A DNA stretch of 7,615 nt from Pseudomonadota bacterium (GCA_021790625.1 JAJYGL010000100.1:1-7615); one strand, 5' to 3'; shown: positions 1-6,371, counted from the first letter of the stretch. Translations and numbers: made by a program. Notes: generated from the letters alone by a model not told the origin.

Positions 1-47
1 TATTTGGGTGGCGTTCGTTATCGCCCGTTATTTTGGAGCCAAGCTAC

Positions 48-260
48 ATGCCTAGTGTTCGCGTCAAGGAAAATGAACCTTTTGAAGTTGCCATGCGTCG
101 TTTCAAGCGTACTGTGGAAAAAACCGGTCTGTTGACCGAGTTGCGTGCGCGCGAATTTTACGAAAAGCCAACCGCTGAACGTAAACGTAAACTGGCAGCT
201 GCAGTCAAGCGACACTTCAAGCGTATTCGTAGCCAGACCTTGCCACCAAAACTGTATTAA
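48..260 (+). CDS. rpsU: 30S ribosomal protein S21
   Basis: Encodes a 70-residue, very basic protein of the small ribosomal subunit, which sits near the mRNA exit/anti-Shine-Dalgarno region and helps start translation. The whole length matches the S21 family: it opens MPSVRVKENEPFEVAMRRFK, carries the conserved core around TGLLTELRAREFYEKPTAER, and ends with a Lys/Arg-rich helix and LPPKLY. I chose the ATG at 48 because S21 proteins start at this Met and a GGAG motif at 35-38 lies 9 nt upstream; the upstream in-frame TTG at 33 overlaps that motif and would add five non-conserved residues. It is the first gene of the rpsU-yqeY-dnaG-rpoD operon. The promoter must lie upstream of the window. A strong AU-rich hairpin begins two bases after the stop codon. 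Confidence 0.98.
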   Translation: MPSVRVKENEPFEVAMRRFKRTVEKTGLLTELRAREFYEKPTAERKRKLAAAVKRHFKRIRSQTLPPKLY

Positions 261-261
261 T

Positions 262-298
262 GGCGATTTTTTGTCGTTTGGACGGATAAGAAATCGTC
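262..298 (+). promoter_or_regulatory. AU-rich hairpin directly after rpsU (attenuator or processing site candidate)
   Basis: Bases 262-275 pair with 285-298 over 14 positions (11 Watson-Crick and three G-U pairs), with a 9-nt loop at 276-284. It starts 2 nt after the rpsU stop. No T-run follows the 3' arm; the T-run lies inside the 5' arm, so this is not a standard rho-independent terminator. In E. coli the rpsU-dnaG spacer holds a partial terminator that lowers expression of the downstream genes; by analogy this hairpin could protect the rpsU mRNA 3' end or attenuate read-through. That role is inferred. Confidence 0.5.
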
Positions 299-366
299 GC
301 ACCGTGAATCCTGGTCGACTAAATCTGTATTAGCTGTGTTGTCGGCAACCGGTGCAGGATATTGGT

Positions 367-451
367 TATTGTAATAGGCTATTGTAATGAATTGTTGCAA
401 TAGGTTGTTACAAGGGTTGGGCAGTTGGTCAATCAATCGGTCGTCAATCGG
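367..451 (+). repeat. Degenerate short direct repeats upstream of yqeY
   Basis: TATTGTAAT occurs at 367-375 and 380-388, followed by a related ATTGTTGCAATAGG at 391-404 and TTGTTACAAGG at 405-415. TTGTAA (369-374 and 382-387) is also inverted as TTACAA at 408-413. Closer to yqeY, TCAATCGG occurs at 433-440 and 444-451, the second copy touching the weak ribosome binding site. The array lies in the 199-base spacer between rpsU and yqeY. No function can be assigned; replication slippage is the simplest origin. Confidence 0.55.
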
Positions 452-459
452 GTGATGTC

Positions 460-906
460 ATGGGTCTTAAAGAGCGAATCACAGAAGACATGAAGTCTGC
501 CATGCGAGCGCGGGAATCGCAGCGTCTGGGGGCTTTGCGTCTGTTGTTGGCAGCCATCAAGCAACGTGAAGTGGATGAGCGAATCGTGCTGGATGATGCG
601 CAGCTGATAGCGATTATTGAAAAAATGCTCAAACAGCGGCGTGATTCCATCCAGCAGTACGCTGCTGCCGGTCGTGAAGATCTGGTGGCGGCTGAACAAT
701 TTGAGTCTGACGTATTGCAGGCGTATATGCCGGTGGCGGCTGATGATGCTGAAATCAGGCAGGTGATCGTGGCTGCGATGGCAGAATCGGGCGCCGCAGG
801 CATCAAGGATATGGGCAAAGTCATGGCGCTGGTGAAACAGAAGCTCGCCGGGCGAGCAGATATGGCTGTGGTTTCCGGACGCATCAAGGAAGCCTTGCAG
901 GGTTGA
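460..906 (+). CDS. yqeY: GatB/YqeY domain-containing protein
   Basis: Encodes a 148-residue protein of the YqeY family, related to the C-terminal tRNA-contacting part of GatB, the amidotransferase subunit that makes Gln-tRNA and Asn-tRNA. Free-standing YqeY has no firmly established reaction. The full family pattern is present: MGLKERITEDMK at the N-terminus, LRLLLAAIKQREVDER at 26-41, KQRRDSIQQY at about 58-67, SDVLQAYMP near 83-91, and MGKVM plus KLAGRADMA in the C-terminal half. Length is typical. The ATG at 460 starts exactly where homologues begin; the ribosome binding site is weak (GGGTGA at 450-455). It lies between rpsU and dnaG, as in many betaproteobacteria but not in E. coli. The last codons and the TGA stop fall in the first copy of a 14-bp tandem repeat. 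Confidence 0.95.
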   Translation: MGLKERITEDMKSAMRARESQRLGALRLLLAAIKQREVDERIVLDDAQLIAIIEKMLKQRRDSIQQYAAAGREDLVAAEQFESDVLQAYMPVAADDAEIRQVIVAAMAESGAAGIKDMGKVMALVKQKLAGRADMAVVSGRIKEALQG

Positions 907-953
907 TTGCTCAGGGTTGATTGCTCAGGGTTGATTGCTCAGGGTTGATTGCT
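900..953 (+). repeat. 14-bp tandem repeat array across the yqeY stop
   Basis: GGGTTGATTGCTCA is repeated perfectly at 900-913, 914-927 and 928-941, with a 12-bp partial fourth copy at 942-953. Each copy carries a TGA (904, 918, 932, 946). Because 14 is not a multiple of three, the array puts a stop in every forward frame. The first TGA is the real yqeY stop, so the array grew from the 3' end of the gene into the spacer before dnaG. Perfect identity of the copies suggests recent slippage expansion. Confidence 0.95.
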
Positions 954-987
954 GTCGGTATCCGATAGTTTTGGAAAGTGGATAAGT

Positions 988-1004
988 TGCTGTTGTAGAC
1001 AGCA
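988..1004 (+). promoter_or_regulatory. Small hairpin in the dnaG leader
   Basis: TGCTGT (988-993) pairs with ACAGCA (999-1004) around a 5-nt loop, ending 20 nt before the dnaG ribosome binding site. There is no T-run, so it is not a terminator. A role in tuning dnaG translation is possible but not shown by the sequence. Confidence 0.3.
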
Positions 1005-1035
1005 GTGTTGTGCAGGTACACGAAGAGGTTTCACG

Positions 1036-2745
1036 ATGATACCGCAGGATTTTATCCATACCCTGTTAGCCAGGGCGGATATCGTGGAGGTGGTTGGCCG
1101 ATATGTGACGCTAAAGAAATCTGGCGCGAACTATCAGGCATGTTGCCCTTTTCATCAGGAAAAGACACCTTCTTTTACGGTATCGGCGACAAAACAGTTT
1201 TATCATTGTTTTGGTTGTGGCGCGCATGGTACGGCAATCGGATTTTTGATGGAATATGCCAATTTGTCCTATGTCGAAGCCATAGGGTCGCTGGCTGCAC
1301 AGTTGGGTATGACGGTTCCTCAGGAGACGGTGGCCAGACACGAGAAAACAGAAACATCGAAGTCGGTTCCGGATTTACTGGAAGTCATGCAGCGTGCCAG
1401 CCAGTTTTATCGCCAGGCGCTTAAAACCGCGCCACAGGCAATTGCCTATCTTAAAAAGCGTGGTGTGACCGGAGAGGTGGCTGCCCGTTTTGGTGTGGGT
1501 TATGCGCCAGATGGTTGGCAAAATGTGATATCGGCGCTTGCTGATGTGCGGGCGGAAACTTTGGCGCAAGCGGGGTTGGTCAGCGAAGGGGATGCGGGTA
1601 AACGGTACGATCGGTTTCGGGATCGAATCATGTTCCCCATCCTGAACCAGAAGGGTAATGTGATTGCGTTTGGCGGTCGTGTGTTGGGAGAAGGTGAACC
1701 AAAATACTTGAATTCGCCAGAAACGCCCTTGTTTCAAAAAGGCCATGAGCTGTATGGCCTGTTTCAGGCCAGACGCGCGATTCGTGAGGCCGGGCGGGTG
1801 CTGGTGGTGGAAGGGTATATGGATGTGCTGGCTTTGGCGCAGTTTGGTATTGGTTTTGCTGTCGCAACGTTGGGCACGGCGACCAGTAGCGTGCATGTGC
1901 AGAAATTGATGCGGCAGGCGTCGGAGCTGGTTTTTTGTTTTGATGGAGACGCTGCGGGTCGGCGTGCGGCGTGGCGGGCGCTGGAGCAGAGTTTGCCGGT
2001 GTTGGATGACAATAGTCAGATACGGTTTCTGTTTTTACCGCCGGAGCATGACCCGGACAGTTATGTGCGTGAACTGGGCGTTGAACGGTTCACGGCATTG
2101 TTACAGGACGCGACCAAGCCGTTGTCGGTGTATCTGTTTGAACAACTGGAGAACCAGTACGACCTGGCCTTGGCCGAAGGGCGTAGTGCTTTTCTGAAAG
2201 CAGCTCAACCGCTGGTGATGGCGGTGAAGGCCAAAGGCCTGGCAATGATGTTACGCAAACGCGCAGCTGAACTAGCGCAACTGGATATTCAGGAGTTGGG
2301 ACGTTTGTGGCAATTTACGGCGGCACGGACAGGCAGAATGGCGCAACCCGCGCGCCCACAACCAGTATCGGTGATGCGCAAGCTGTTGCGTCTGTTGTTG
2401 TTTCGGCCACGACTTGCCGCAAACTGGCCAACAGATTGGCAGCCTGGCAACGATGAAGATGGTCGGGCAGTACAGGCGTTACTTGAGATTTTGGCACAAC
2501 ACCCTAATCTTGATGCAGCGGGGTTGCAAGAAGAACTGGCGACGTTGCCTGAAGGAGACAGGATTGCCCTGTGTGTGACAGAAATCATGTGGTGGGACGA
2601 CACGTTTGAAGCCGAGGCAGAGCTTGACCTGGCGCTGGAGCAATGGCGTCATTTGCAGCAGCATGACAGATTGAACTTTTTGGCACAGAAATCACTCACT
2701 GATTTGAGTGAGGCGGAGAAACAGGCGTTGCGTATGCGCCATTGA
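1036..2745 (+). CDS. dnaG: DNA primase DnaG
   Basis: Encodes a 569-residue primase, which makes the RNA primers for DNA replication at the fork together with the DnaB helicase. Domains in order: an N-terminal CHC2 zinc ribbon with ligands C37, H40, C58 and C61; the catalytic core with RFRDRIMFPI at 193-202 and YLNSPETPLFQKG from 224; the TOPRIM fold with the metal-binding E259 of VVEGYMDV, D303-G-D305, and D339-P-D341; and a more divergent C-terminal helicase-binding region from about 430. All key residues are intact and length is near that of E. coli DnaG (581). I chose the ATG at 1036: homologues begin MIPQ/MIP-like just before the zinc ribbon, and GAGG at 1025-1028 is 7 nt upstream. An in-frame TTG at 949 would add 29 Cys-rich, non-conserved residues. 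It is separated from yqeY by the repeat array and from rpoD by 128 bp. Confidence 0.98.
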   Translation: MIPQDFIHTLLARADIVEVVGRYVTLKKSGANYQACCPFHQEKTPSFTVSATKQFYHCFGCGAHGTAIGFLMEYANLSYVEAIGSLAAQLGMTVPQETVARHEKTETSKSVPDLLEVMQRASQFYRQALKTAPQAIAYLKKRGVTGEVAARFGVGYAPDGWQNVISALADVRAETLAQAGLVSEGDAGKRYDRFRDRIMFPILNQKGNVIAFGGRVLGEGEPKYLNSPETPLFQKGHELYGLFQARRAIREAGRVLVVEGYMDVLALAQFGIGFAVATLGTATSSVHVQKLMRQASELVFCFDGDAAGRRAAWRALEQSLPVLDDNSQIRFLFLPPEHDPDSYVRELGVERFTALLQDATKPLSVYLFEQLENQYDLALAEGRSAFLKAAQPLVMAVKAKGLAMMLRKRAAELAQLDIQELGRLWQFTAARTGRMAQPARPQPVSVMRKLLRLLLFRPRLAANWPTDWQPGNDEDGRAVQALLEILAQHPNLDAAGLQEELATLPEGDRIALCVTEIMWWDDTFEAEAELDLALEQWRHLQQHDRLNFLAQKSLTDLSEAEKQALRMRH

Positions 2746-2873
2746 ATTATAAACAGAAGCACTTTGGGATTTGCCGATAGTGGATGACGCCAGATGTGTA
2801 AAGTGGGTGTGCAAAGCGTTACCATTGAACCGGCAACAGATTCAACAGCGGGCTGGATACTGGGTATTGGAAT

Positions 2874-4838
2874 ATGAATCAGGAACAGAACAAATTGACG
2901 CAACGGGATGGAATGGCCAATCTGACGGCGGCACCGGGATTGACTGGAGGTTCGCCATTGCCCGGTGAGGGCCAGGACGATGCAGAAAATCGCCGTTCCC
3001 GGCTCAAGCTCCTCATTATGCTCGGCAAGGAGCGGGGATACCTGACCTACGCTGAAATAAACGATCATCTGCCCGATGATATGCTCGACACCGAACAGGT
3101 GGAGGGTGTCGTTGGCATGATCAACGACATGGGTATTCAGGTATACGATGAAGCGCCAGATGTCGAAGTGTTGCTGATGTCAGATGCAGCACCTGCTGTG
3201 GCAGATGAAGATGTGGTTGCTGAAGCCGAAGCAGCCCTGTCCACGGTTGATGCCGAGTTTGGGCGAACAACCGATCCGGTGCGCATGTACATGCGGGAAA
3301 TGGGGTCGGTTGAGTTGTTGACCCGTGAAGGTGAAATCGAGATCGCCAAGCGTATCGAAGACGGGCTGAAGCATATGGTACAGGCCATTTCTGCCTGTCC
3401 GACGACATTGGAACAGATTTTGTTTCTGGTGGATAAAATCGAGCGTGATGAAATTCGTATCGATGAACTGGTGGATGGTATCGTGGCGGGTGATGCCGAA
3501 CTCGATGAACCCGTCGAAATGGTTCCGCTGGAAGATGATGACACTGGCGATGATCTGGATGACGATGACGAAGACGACGAGGATATCGACGGCAGTGCGC
3601 TGGCGGCTGCCAATCTGGCACAGCTGAAAGCAGATGCCATGTTGCGGTTTGAGCGTTTGCGCGCGCAAGTCAAGCGTATGCAGACTGCATTGAAACGCCA
3701 AGGTCATGAAAGTGCCGTCTGGCGCGATATCCAGGCCGAAATTTCTGCCACATTGCTGGAATTGCGTTTTTCTGCCCGCCAGGTAGAAGCGTTGTGTAAC
3801 ATGATTCGCGAGTTGGTAGAGACGATTCGCGTGCACGAACGTGAAATCATGGAAATCGCCGTTCGTCGTGCCGGTATGCCACGAGAGCATTTCATCAAGG
3901 TATTTCCCGGCAATGAAACCAATCTGGACTGGTTGCATAACGAGGTCAGGGAAGGTGCTGTCTGGTCGGAGGCGTTGTTGCGTCAGCAATACGCCATCTT
4001 GGAACGCCAGAATGGTCTGTGTGCTGTGCAGGAAAAAATCGGTATTCCGATTGCAGCATTGAAAGAAATCAACCGCCAGATGACCGCTGGTGAGGCACGT
4101 ACATTGCGTGCCAAACGGGAAATGATCGAGGCCAACCTGCGATTGGTGATTTCGATTGCCAAAAAATACACCAATCGTGGTCTGCAATTCCTGGATCTGA
4201 TTCAGGAAGGCAATATCGGACTGATGAAAGCGGTCGATAAATTTGAATATCGCCGTGGTTACAAATTTTCGACGTATGCGACCTGGTGGATTCGCCAGGC
4301 CATCACGCGCTCGATTGCCGATCAGGCCCGTACCATTCGTATTCCGGTGCACATGATTGAAACCATCAATAAAATGAACCGTATCGCGCGGCAAATCTTG
4401 CAGGAAACGGGTCAAGAACCGGATCCGTCTGTGCTGGCAGAAAAAATGGAGATGCCAGAGGAAAAAATTCGTAAAATCCTCAAGATTTCCAAAGAACCCA
4501 TCTCCATGGAAACGCCGATCGGTGACGATGAAGATTCGCATTTGGGCGACTTTATTGAAGATACATCTACATTGGCGCCGATGGATGCTGCCATTTACGA
4601 CAGCTTGCAGGAAGTCACCAAAGACATTCTGGACAGTCTCACCCAACGTGAAGCAAAAGTATTACGCATGCGTTTTGGTATCGAAATGAATACCGACCAC
4701 ACACTGGAAGAAGTCGGCAAACAGTTTGATGTGACGCGTGAGCGCATCCGTCAGATAGAAGCCAAAGCACTGCGTAAATTGCGCCATCCTTCCCGTTCCG
4801 ATCGCTTGCGCAGTTTCATTGATTCTGGCAATCAATAA
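2874..4838 (+). CDS. rpoD: RNA polymerase primary sigma factor (sigma-70, RpoD)
   Basis: Encodes the 654-residue housekeeping sigma factor that directs RNA polymerase to -10/-35 promoters. Visible parts: region 1.1 at about 40-105; region 1.2 starting at DPVRMYMREMG (134-144); a large non-conserved insert containing an acidic stretch at about 219-240, as in other proteobacterial RpoD; region 2 at about 415-495, with NLRLVISIAKKYTNRGLQF, the EGNIGLMKAVDKFEYRRG core and the promoter-melting segment FSTYATWWIRQAITRSIADQ; region 3 to about 575; and region 4 with a helix-turn-helix (TLEEVGKQFDVTRERIRQIE, 610-629) reading the -35 box. The protein is complete. The ATG at 2874 has only a weak ribosome binding site; the Met at residue 14 (2913) is a possible alternative start. 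It is the last protein gene of the operon, and its stop codon lies inside a hairpin. Confidence 0.99.
   Translation: MNQEQNKLTQRDGMANLTAAPGLTGGSPLPGEGQDDAENRRSRLKLLIMLGKERGYLTYAEINDHLPDDMLDTEQVEGVVGMINDMGIQVYDEAPDVEVLLMSDAAPAVADEDVVAEAEAALSTVDAEFGRTTDPVRMYMREMGSVELLTREGEIEIAKRIEDGLKHMVQAISACPTTLEQILFLVDKIERDEIRIDELVDGIVAGDAELDEPVEMVPLEDDDTGDDLDDDDEDDEDIDGSALAAANLAQLKADAMLRFERLRAQVKRMQTALKRQGHESAVWRDIQAEISATLLELRFSARQVEALCNMIRELVETIRVHEREIMEIAVRRAGMPREHFIKVFPGNETNLDWLHNEVREGAVWSEALLRQQYAILERQNGLCAVQEKIGIPIAALKEINRQMTAGEARTLRAKREMIEANLRLVISIAKKYTNRGLQFLDLIQEGNIGLMKAVDKFEYRRGYKFSTYATWWIRQAITRSIADQARTIRIPVHMIETINKMNRIARQILQETGQEPDPSVLAEKMEMPEEKIRKILKISKEPISMETPIGDDEDSHLGDFIEDTSTLAPMDAAIYDSLQEVTKDILDSLTQREAKVLRMRFGIEMNTDHTLEEVGKQFDVTRERIRQIEAKALRKLRHPSRSDRLRSFIDSGNQ
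4818..4836 (+). promoter_or_regulatory. AT-rich hairpin overlapping the rpoD stop
   Basis: ATTGATT (4818-4824) and AATCAAT (4830-4836) form a perfect 7-bp stem with a CTGGC loop; the 3' arm ends in the first base of the rpoD TAA. No T-run follows. It may help stabilise or process the rpoD mRNA 3' end upstream of the tRNA. This is inference from the structure and position. Confidence 0.4.
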
Positions 4839-4858
4839 ACCTCCCCCGTGTTCAACCC

Positions 4859-4882
4859 GCCTTGCCCGATGACCGGCAAGGC
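4859..4882 (+). promoter_or_regulatory. GC-rich hairpin between rpoD and the tRNA
   Basis: GCCTTGCC (4859-4866) pairs perfectly with GGCAAGGC (4875-4882) around an 8-nt loop. The hairpin ends five bases (all A) before the first base of the tRNA. With no T-run it should not terminate by itself. It probably forms in the joint rpoD-tRNA transcript, where it could mark RNase processing or protect the upstream mRNA after the tRNA is cut out. Confidence 0.55.
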
Positions 4883-4887
4883 AAAAA

Positions 4888-4964
4888 GGGCCCATAGCTC
4901 AGTTGGTTAGAGCAGTCGACTCATAATCGATTGGTCGCAGGTTCAAGTCCTGCTGGGCCCACCA
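4888..4964 (+). tRNA. tRNA-Ile2 (CAU anticodon)
   Basis: A 77-nt cloverleaf with encoded CCA. The acceptor stem is GGGCCCA (4888-4894) with TGGGCCC, the D stem GCTC/GAGC, the anticodon stem GTCGA (4915-4919) with TCGAT (4927-4931), loop CTCATAA with anticodon CAT at 4922-4924, and the T arm GCAGG-TTCAAGT-CCTGC. CAU would normally mean Met, but the body resembles E. coli tRNA-Ile2: CGACTCATAATCG, the TTGGTCGC variable region, TTCAAGTCC, a G27-U43 wobble pair, and C4-G69 and C5-G68, which I recall as TilS lysidine-synthetase determinants. After lysidine modification of C34 it would read AUA. It is not the initiator, since it lacks a mismatched first acceptor pair. It is 49 bp after rpoD and upstream of the first clear terminator. 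Confidence 0.93.
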
Positions 4965-4996
4965 ACAAGAAATCCGGTTTAGTCCGGCAACATCCT

Positions 4997-5029
4997 AAAG
5001 CCTGTTGTAACAAGCGGGCTTTTTGTTTG
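4997..5029 (+). terminator. Rho-independent terminator after the tRNA
   Basis: AAAGCCTGTT (4997-5006) pairs with AGCGGGCTTT (5013-5022) over 10 positions, two of them G-U, with a 6-nt loop, followed by a T-rich tail (TTTTTGTTTGTCTTT region from 5020). It is the first classical terminator in the window and most likely ends the rpsU-yqeY-dnaG-rpoD-tRNA transcription unit. Confidence 0.85.
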
Positions 5030-5074
5030 TCTTTATATCCTATGTTGTCCAGTGAGTTGTATTGACCGAATGAG

Positions 5075-5158
5075 ATGTCGCTCCCAAACTCCGATAACGT
5101 GGCAACGCTCTCCGCAAAGGTCGACGCGTATCTGGAAAAGATGGAATTTATTAAATAA
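5075..5158 (+). CDS. Possible small ORF or gene remnant upstream of fic
   Basis: An ATG at 5075 opens a 27-codon frame, MSLPNSDNVATLSAKVDAYL followed by EKMEFIK, ending at TAA 5156-5158. The sequence looks protein-like: a polar start, then an amphipathic helix-like stretch with alternating charged and hydrophobic residues, unlike the AT-rich DNA that follows it. I do not recognise a family. There is no clear ribosome binding site before it. It could be a short peptide, a leader for fic, the decayed 5' end of a lost gene, or chance. It does not resemble the known small Fic antitoxins as I remember them. Confidence 0.25.
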   Translation: MSLPNSDNVATLSAKVDAYLEKMEFIK

Positions 5159-5200
5159 ATGATCTAAAATTTTAATAATGTAATTTCTTATTAAAGGTTC
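5141..5200 (+). promoter_or_regulatory. AT-rich leader of fic with palindromes (promoter/operator candidate)
   Basis: This stretch is far more AT-rich than anything else in the window. It contains a 15-bp palindrome ATTTATTAAATAAAT (5146-5160) and a 10-bp palindrome TAAAATTTTA (5165-5174). TTATTAAA occurs at 5148-5155 and again at 5188-5195, exactly 40 bp apart. Possible -10 boxes are TAAAAT (5165-5170) and TTTAAT (5171-5176); no good -35 box is evident. The ribosome binding site AAAGGT (5193-5198 area) is 9 nt from the fic ATG. The region most likely holds the fic promoter and perhaps an operator. Confidence 0.4.
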
Positions 5201-5207
5201 GCACATC

Positions 5208-6371
5208 ATGCGTAGAGAGATTACTGGCCGTTACGTCTCTTCTCTTGCGGGGGGAGAAACGGTGAACGCCTTTGTGCCCAACCCTTTGCCTCCCGTGCCT
5301 TCACTGGAATCAAGTGGTGCCAGGCAACGTCTGCTGGAGAGGGCCACGCTGGCGATAGGCAGGTTAGACAGCGTGAGCACTCTGCTTCCTGACCCACAGC
5401 TTTTTCTGTATGCCTATGTGCGTCGCGAAGCCGTTTTGTCTTCACAGATTGAAGGCACACAATCCTCCTTGTCCGACCTGTTGCTGTTTGAACTGGAGGA
5501 AATGCCCGGTGTGCCTTTTGACGATGTCGCTGAAGTATCCAACTATGTCGCTGCCCTGGAACATGGAATGGCACGATTGCGTTCAAGCTTTCCGCTTTGC
5601 AACCGGCTTTTGCGTGAAATGCATGGTCTCCTCATGTCGCGTGGACGCGGCAGTGAAAAACTACCTGGAGAATTTCGCCGCAGTCAGAACTGGATTGGTG
5701 GCACCCGCCCTGGTAATGCTCACTTCGTGCCGCCTCCACCACAGGAAGTCGAATCCTGTATGGGCGCGCTGGAGCAATTCTTCAACCAGATAGGCGATAC
5801 CACGCCCGTATTGGTCAAGGCTGCATTGGTGCATGTGCAATTTGAAACCATACACCCTTTTCTCGATGGCAATGGCAGATTGGGTCGCCTGCTCATCGCG
5901 CTGCTGTTGCATCAGGGCGGATTGCTGGCGCAGCCGCTGCTTTACCTGAGTCTTTACTTCAAGCAACATCGTCTGCTTTATTACGAACTACTGGATAAGG
6001 TGAGAGTACAGGGTGACTGGGAAGCATGGGTGGACTTTTTTCTCGAAGGTGTGGCAGAAACCGCGCAAGGCGCAGTACAAACCGCGCAGCGGTTGCTTGC
6101 ACTGTTTCAGCAGGATAGCCGACGTATTCAGGCCGCTGGGCGAGGCGCTGCAAATGCCCTGCGAGTGCTCAATGCTTTGCGCAGTCATCCTGTTTCCAGT
6201 CTCAAACTACTGCATACAGAAACTGGCATGAGTTTTCCGACCGCCGGCAAGGTCATGCAAACGCTGATCCAGCTTGGTATTGCCCGTGAACTTACCGGAC
6301 AACGTAGAAATCGCGTATTTGTGTATGACGGCTATTTGAATATCCTGAATGAAGGCAGCGAAGGACCATGA
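5208..6371 (+). CDS. Fic family protein, class II (probable protein AMP-transferase)
   Basis: Encodes a 387-residue cytosolic Fic-domain protein. Such enzymes usually transfer AMP from ATP to a hydroxyl side chain of a target protein; the target here is unknown. Layout: a Fic N-terminal domain (about 1-110) with ITGRYV near the start and AFVPNPLPPVP at 21-31; an inhibitory motif S78-x-x-x-E82-G83, whose Glu in class II Fic proteins blocks productive ATP binding; the core Fic domain with GEFRRSQNWIGGTRPGNAHF (154-173) and the catalytic motif HPFLDGNGRLGR at 216-227 (catalytic H216); then a C-terminal helical and winged-helix-like region containing ELTGQRRNRVF. All active-site residues are intact, so it should be a functional, autoinhibited enzyme. 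The ATG at 5208 matches the family start. It is a lone gene between the operon terminator and a convergent operon, consistent with accessory acquisition. It carries its own inhibitory helix, so needs no separate antitoxin. Confidence 0.95.
   Translation: MRREITGRYVSSLAGGETVNAFVPNPLPPVPSLESSGARQRLLERATLAIGRLDSVSTLLPDPQLFLYAYVRREAVLSSQIEGTQSSLSDLLLFELEEMPGVPFDDVAEVSNYVAALEHGMARLRSSFPLCNRLLREMHGLLMSRGRGSEKLPGEFRRSQNWIGGTRPGNAHFVPPPPQEVESCMGALEQFFNQIGDTTPVLVKAALVHVQFETIHPFLDGNGRLGRLLIALLLHQGGLLAQPLLYLSLYFKQHRLLYYELLDKVRVQGDWEAWVDFFLEGVAETAQGAVQTAQRLLALFQQDSRRIQAAGRGAANALRVLNALRSHPVSSLKLLHTETGMSFPTAGKVMQTLIQLGIARELTGQRRNRVFVYDGYLNILNEGSEGP

Noticed and set aside
900..953. CRISPR-like array
   Set aside because: The units are directly adjacent with no spacers and are only 14 bp.
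949..1035. Extended dnaG start at TTG 949 adding 29 residues
   Set aside because: The extra segment is Cys-rich and not conserved, begins inside the tandem repeat array, and the ATG at 1036 has a good ribosome binding site and matches the family start.
2746..2873. Internal promoter for rpoD in the dnaG-rpoD spacer
   Set aside because: TTGCCG at 2771 could be a -35 box, but no convincing -10 hexamer follows at the right distance; an undetected promoter cannot be excluded.
2771..2968. 65-codon frame overlapping the start of rpoD
   Set aside because: It overlaps the rpoD start in another frame, shows no recognisable family and has no clear ribosome binding site.
3528..3593. Unusual acidic run in RpoD
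   Set aside because: An Asp/Glu-rich stretch in the non-conserved region is common in proteobacterial primary sigma factors, including E. coli.
3180..4646. 488-codon open frame on the minus strand opposite rpoD
   Set aside because: It is a shadow of the rpoD coding pattern: its translation is low-complexity and His/Phe/Gln-rich without family motifs, and the plus strand encodes an intact sigma factor over the whole stretch.
4859..4882. Terminator of rpoD
   Set aside because: The stem is good but is followed by AAAAAGGG, not a T-run, and leads straight into the tRNA.
4940..4964. tRNA 3' end as an attachment site of an integrated element
   Set aside because: No second copy of the tRNA 3' end is found downstream in the window, and there is no integrase gene.
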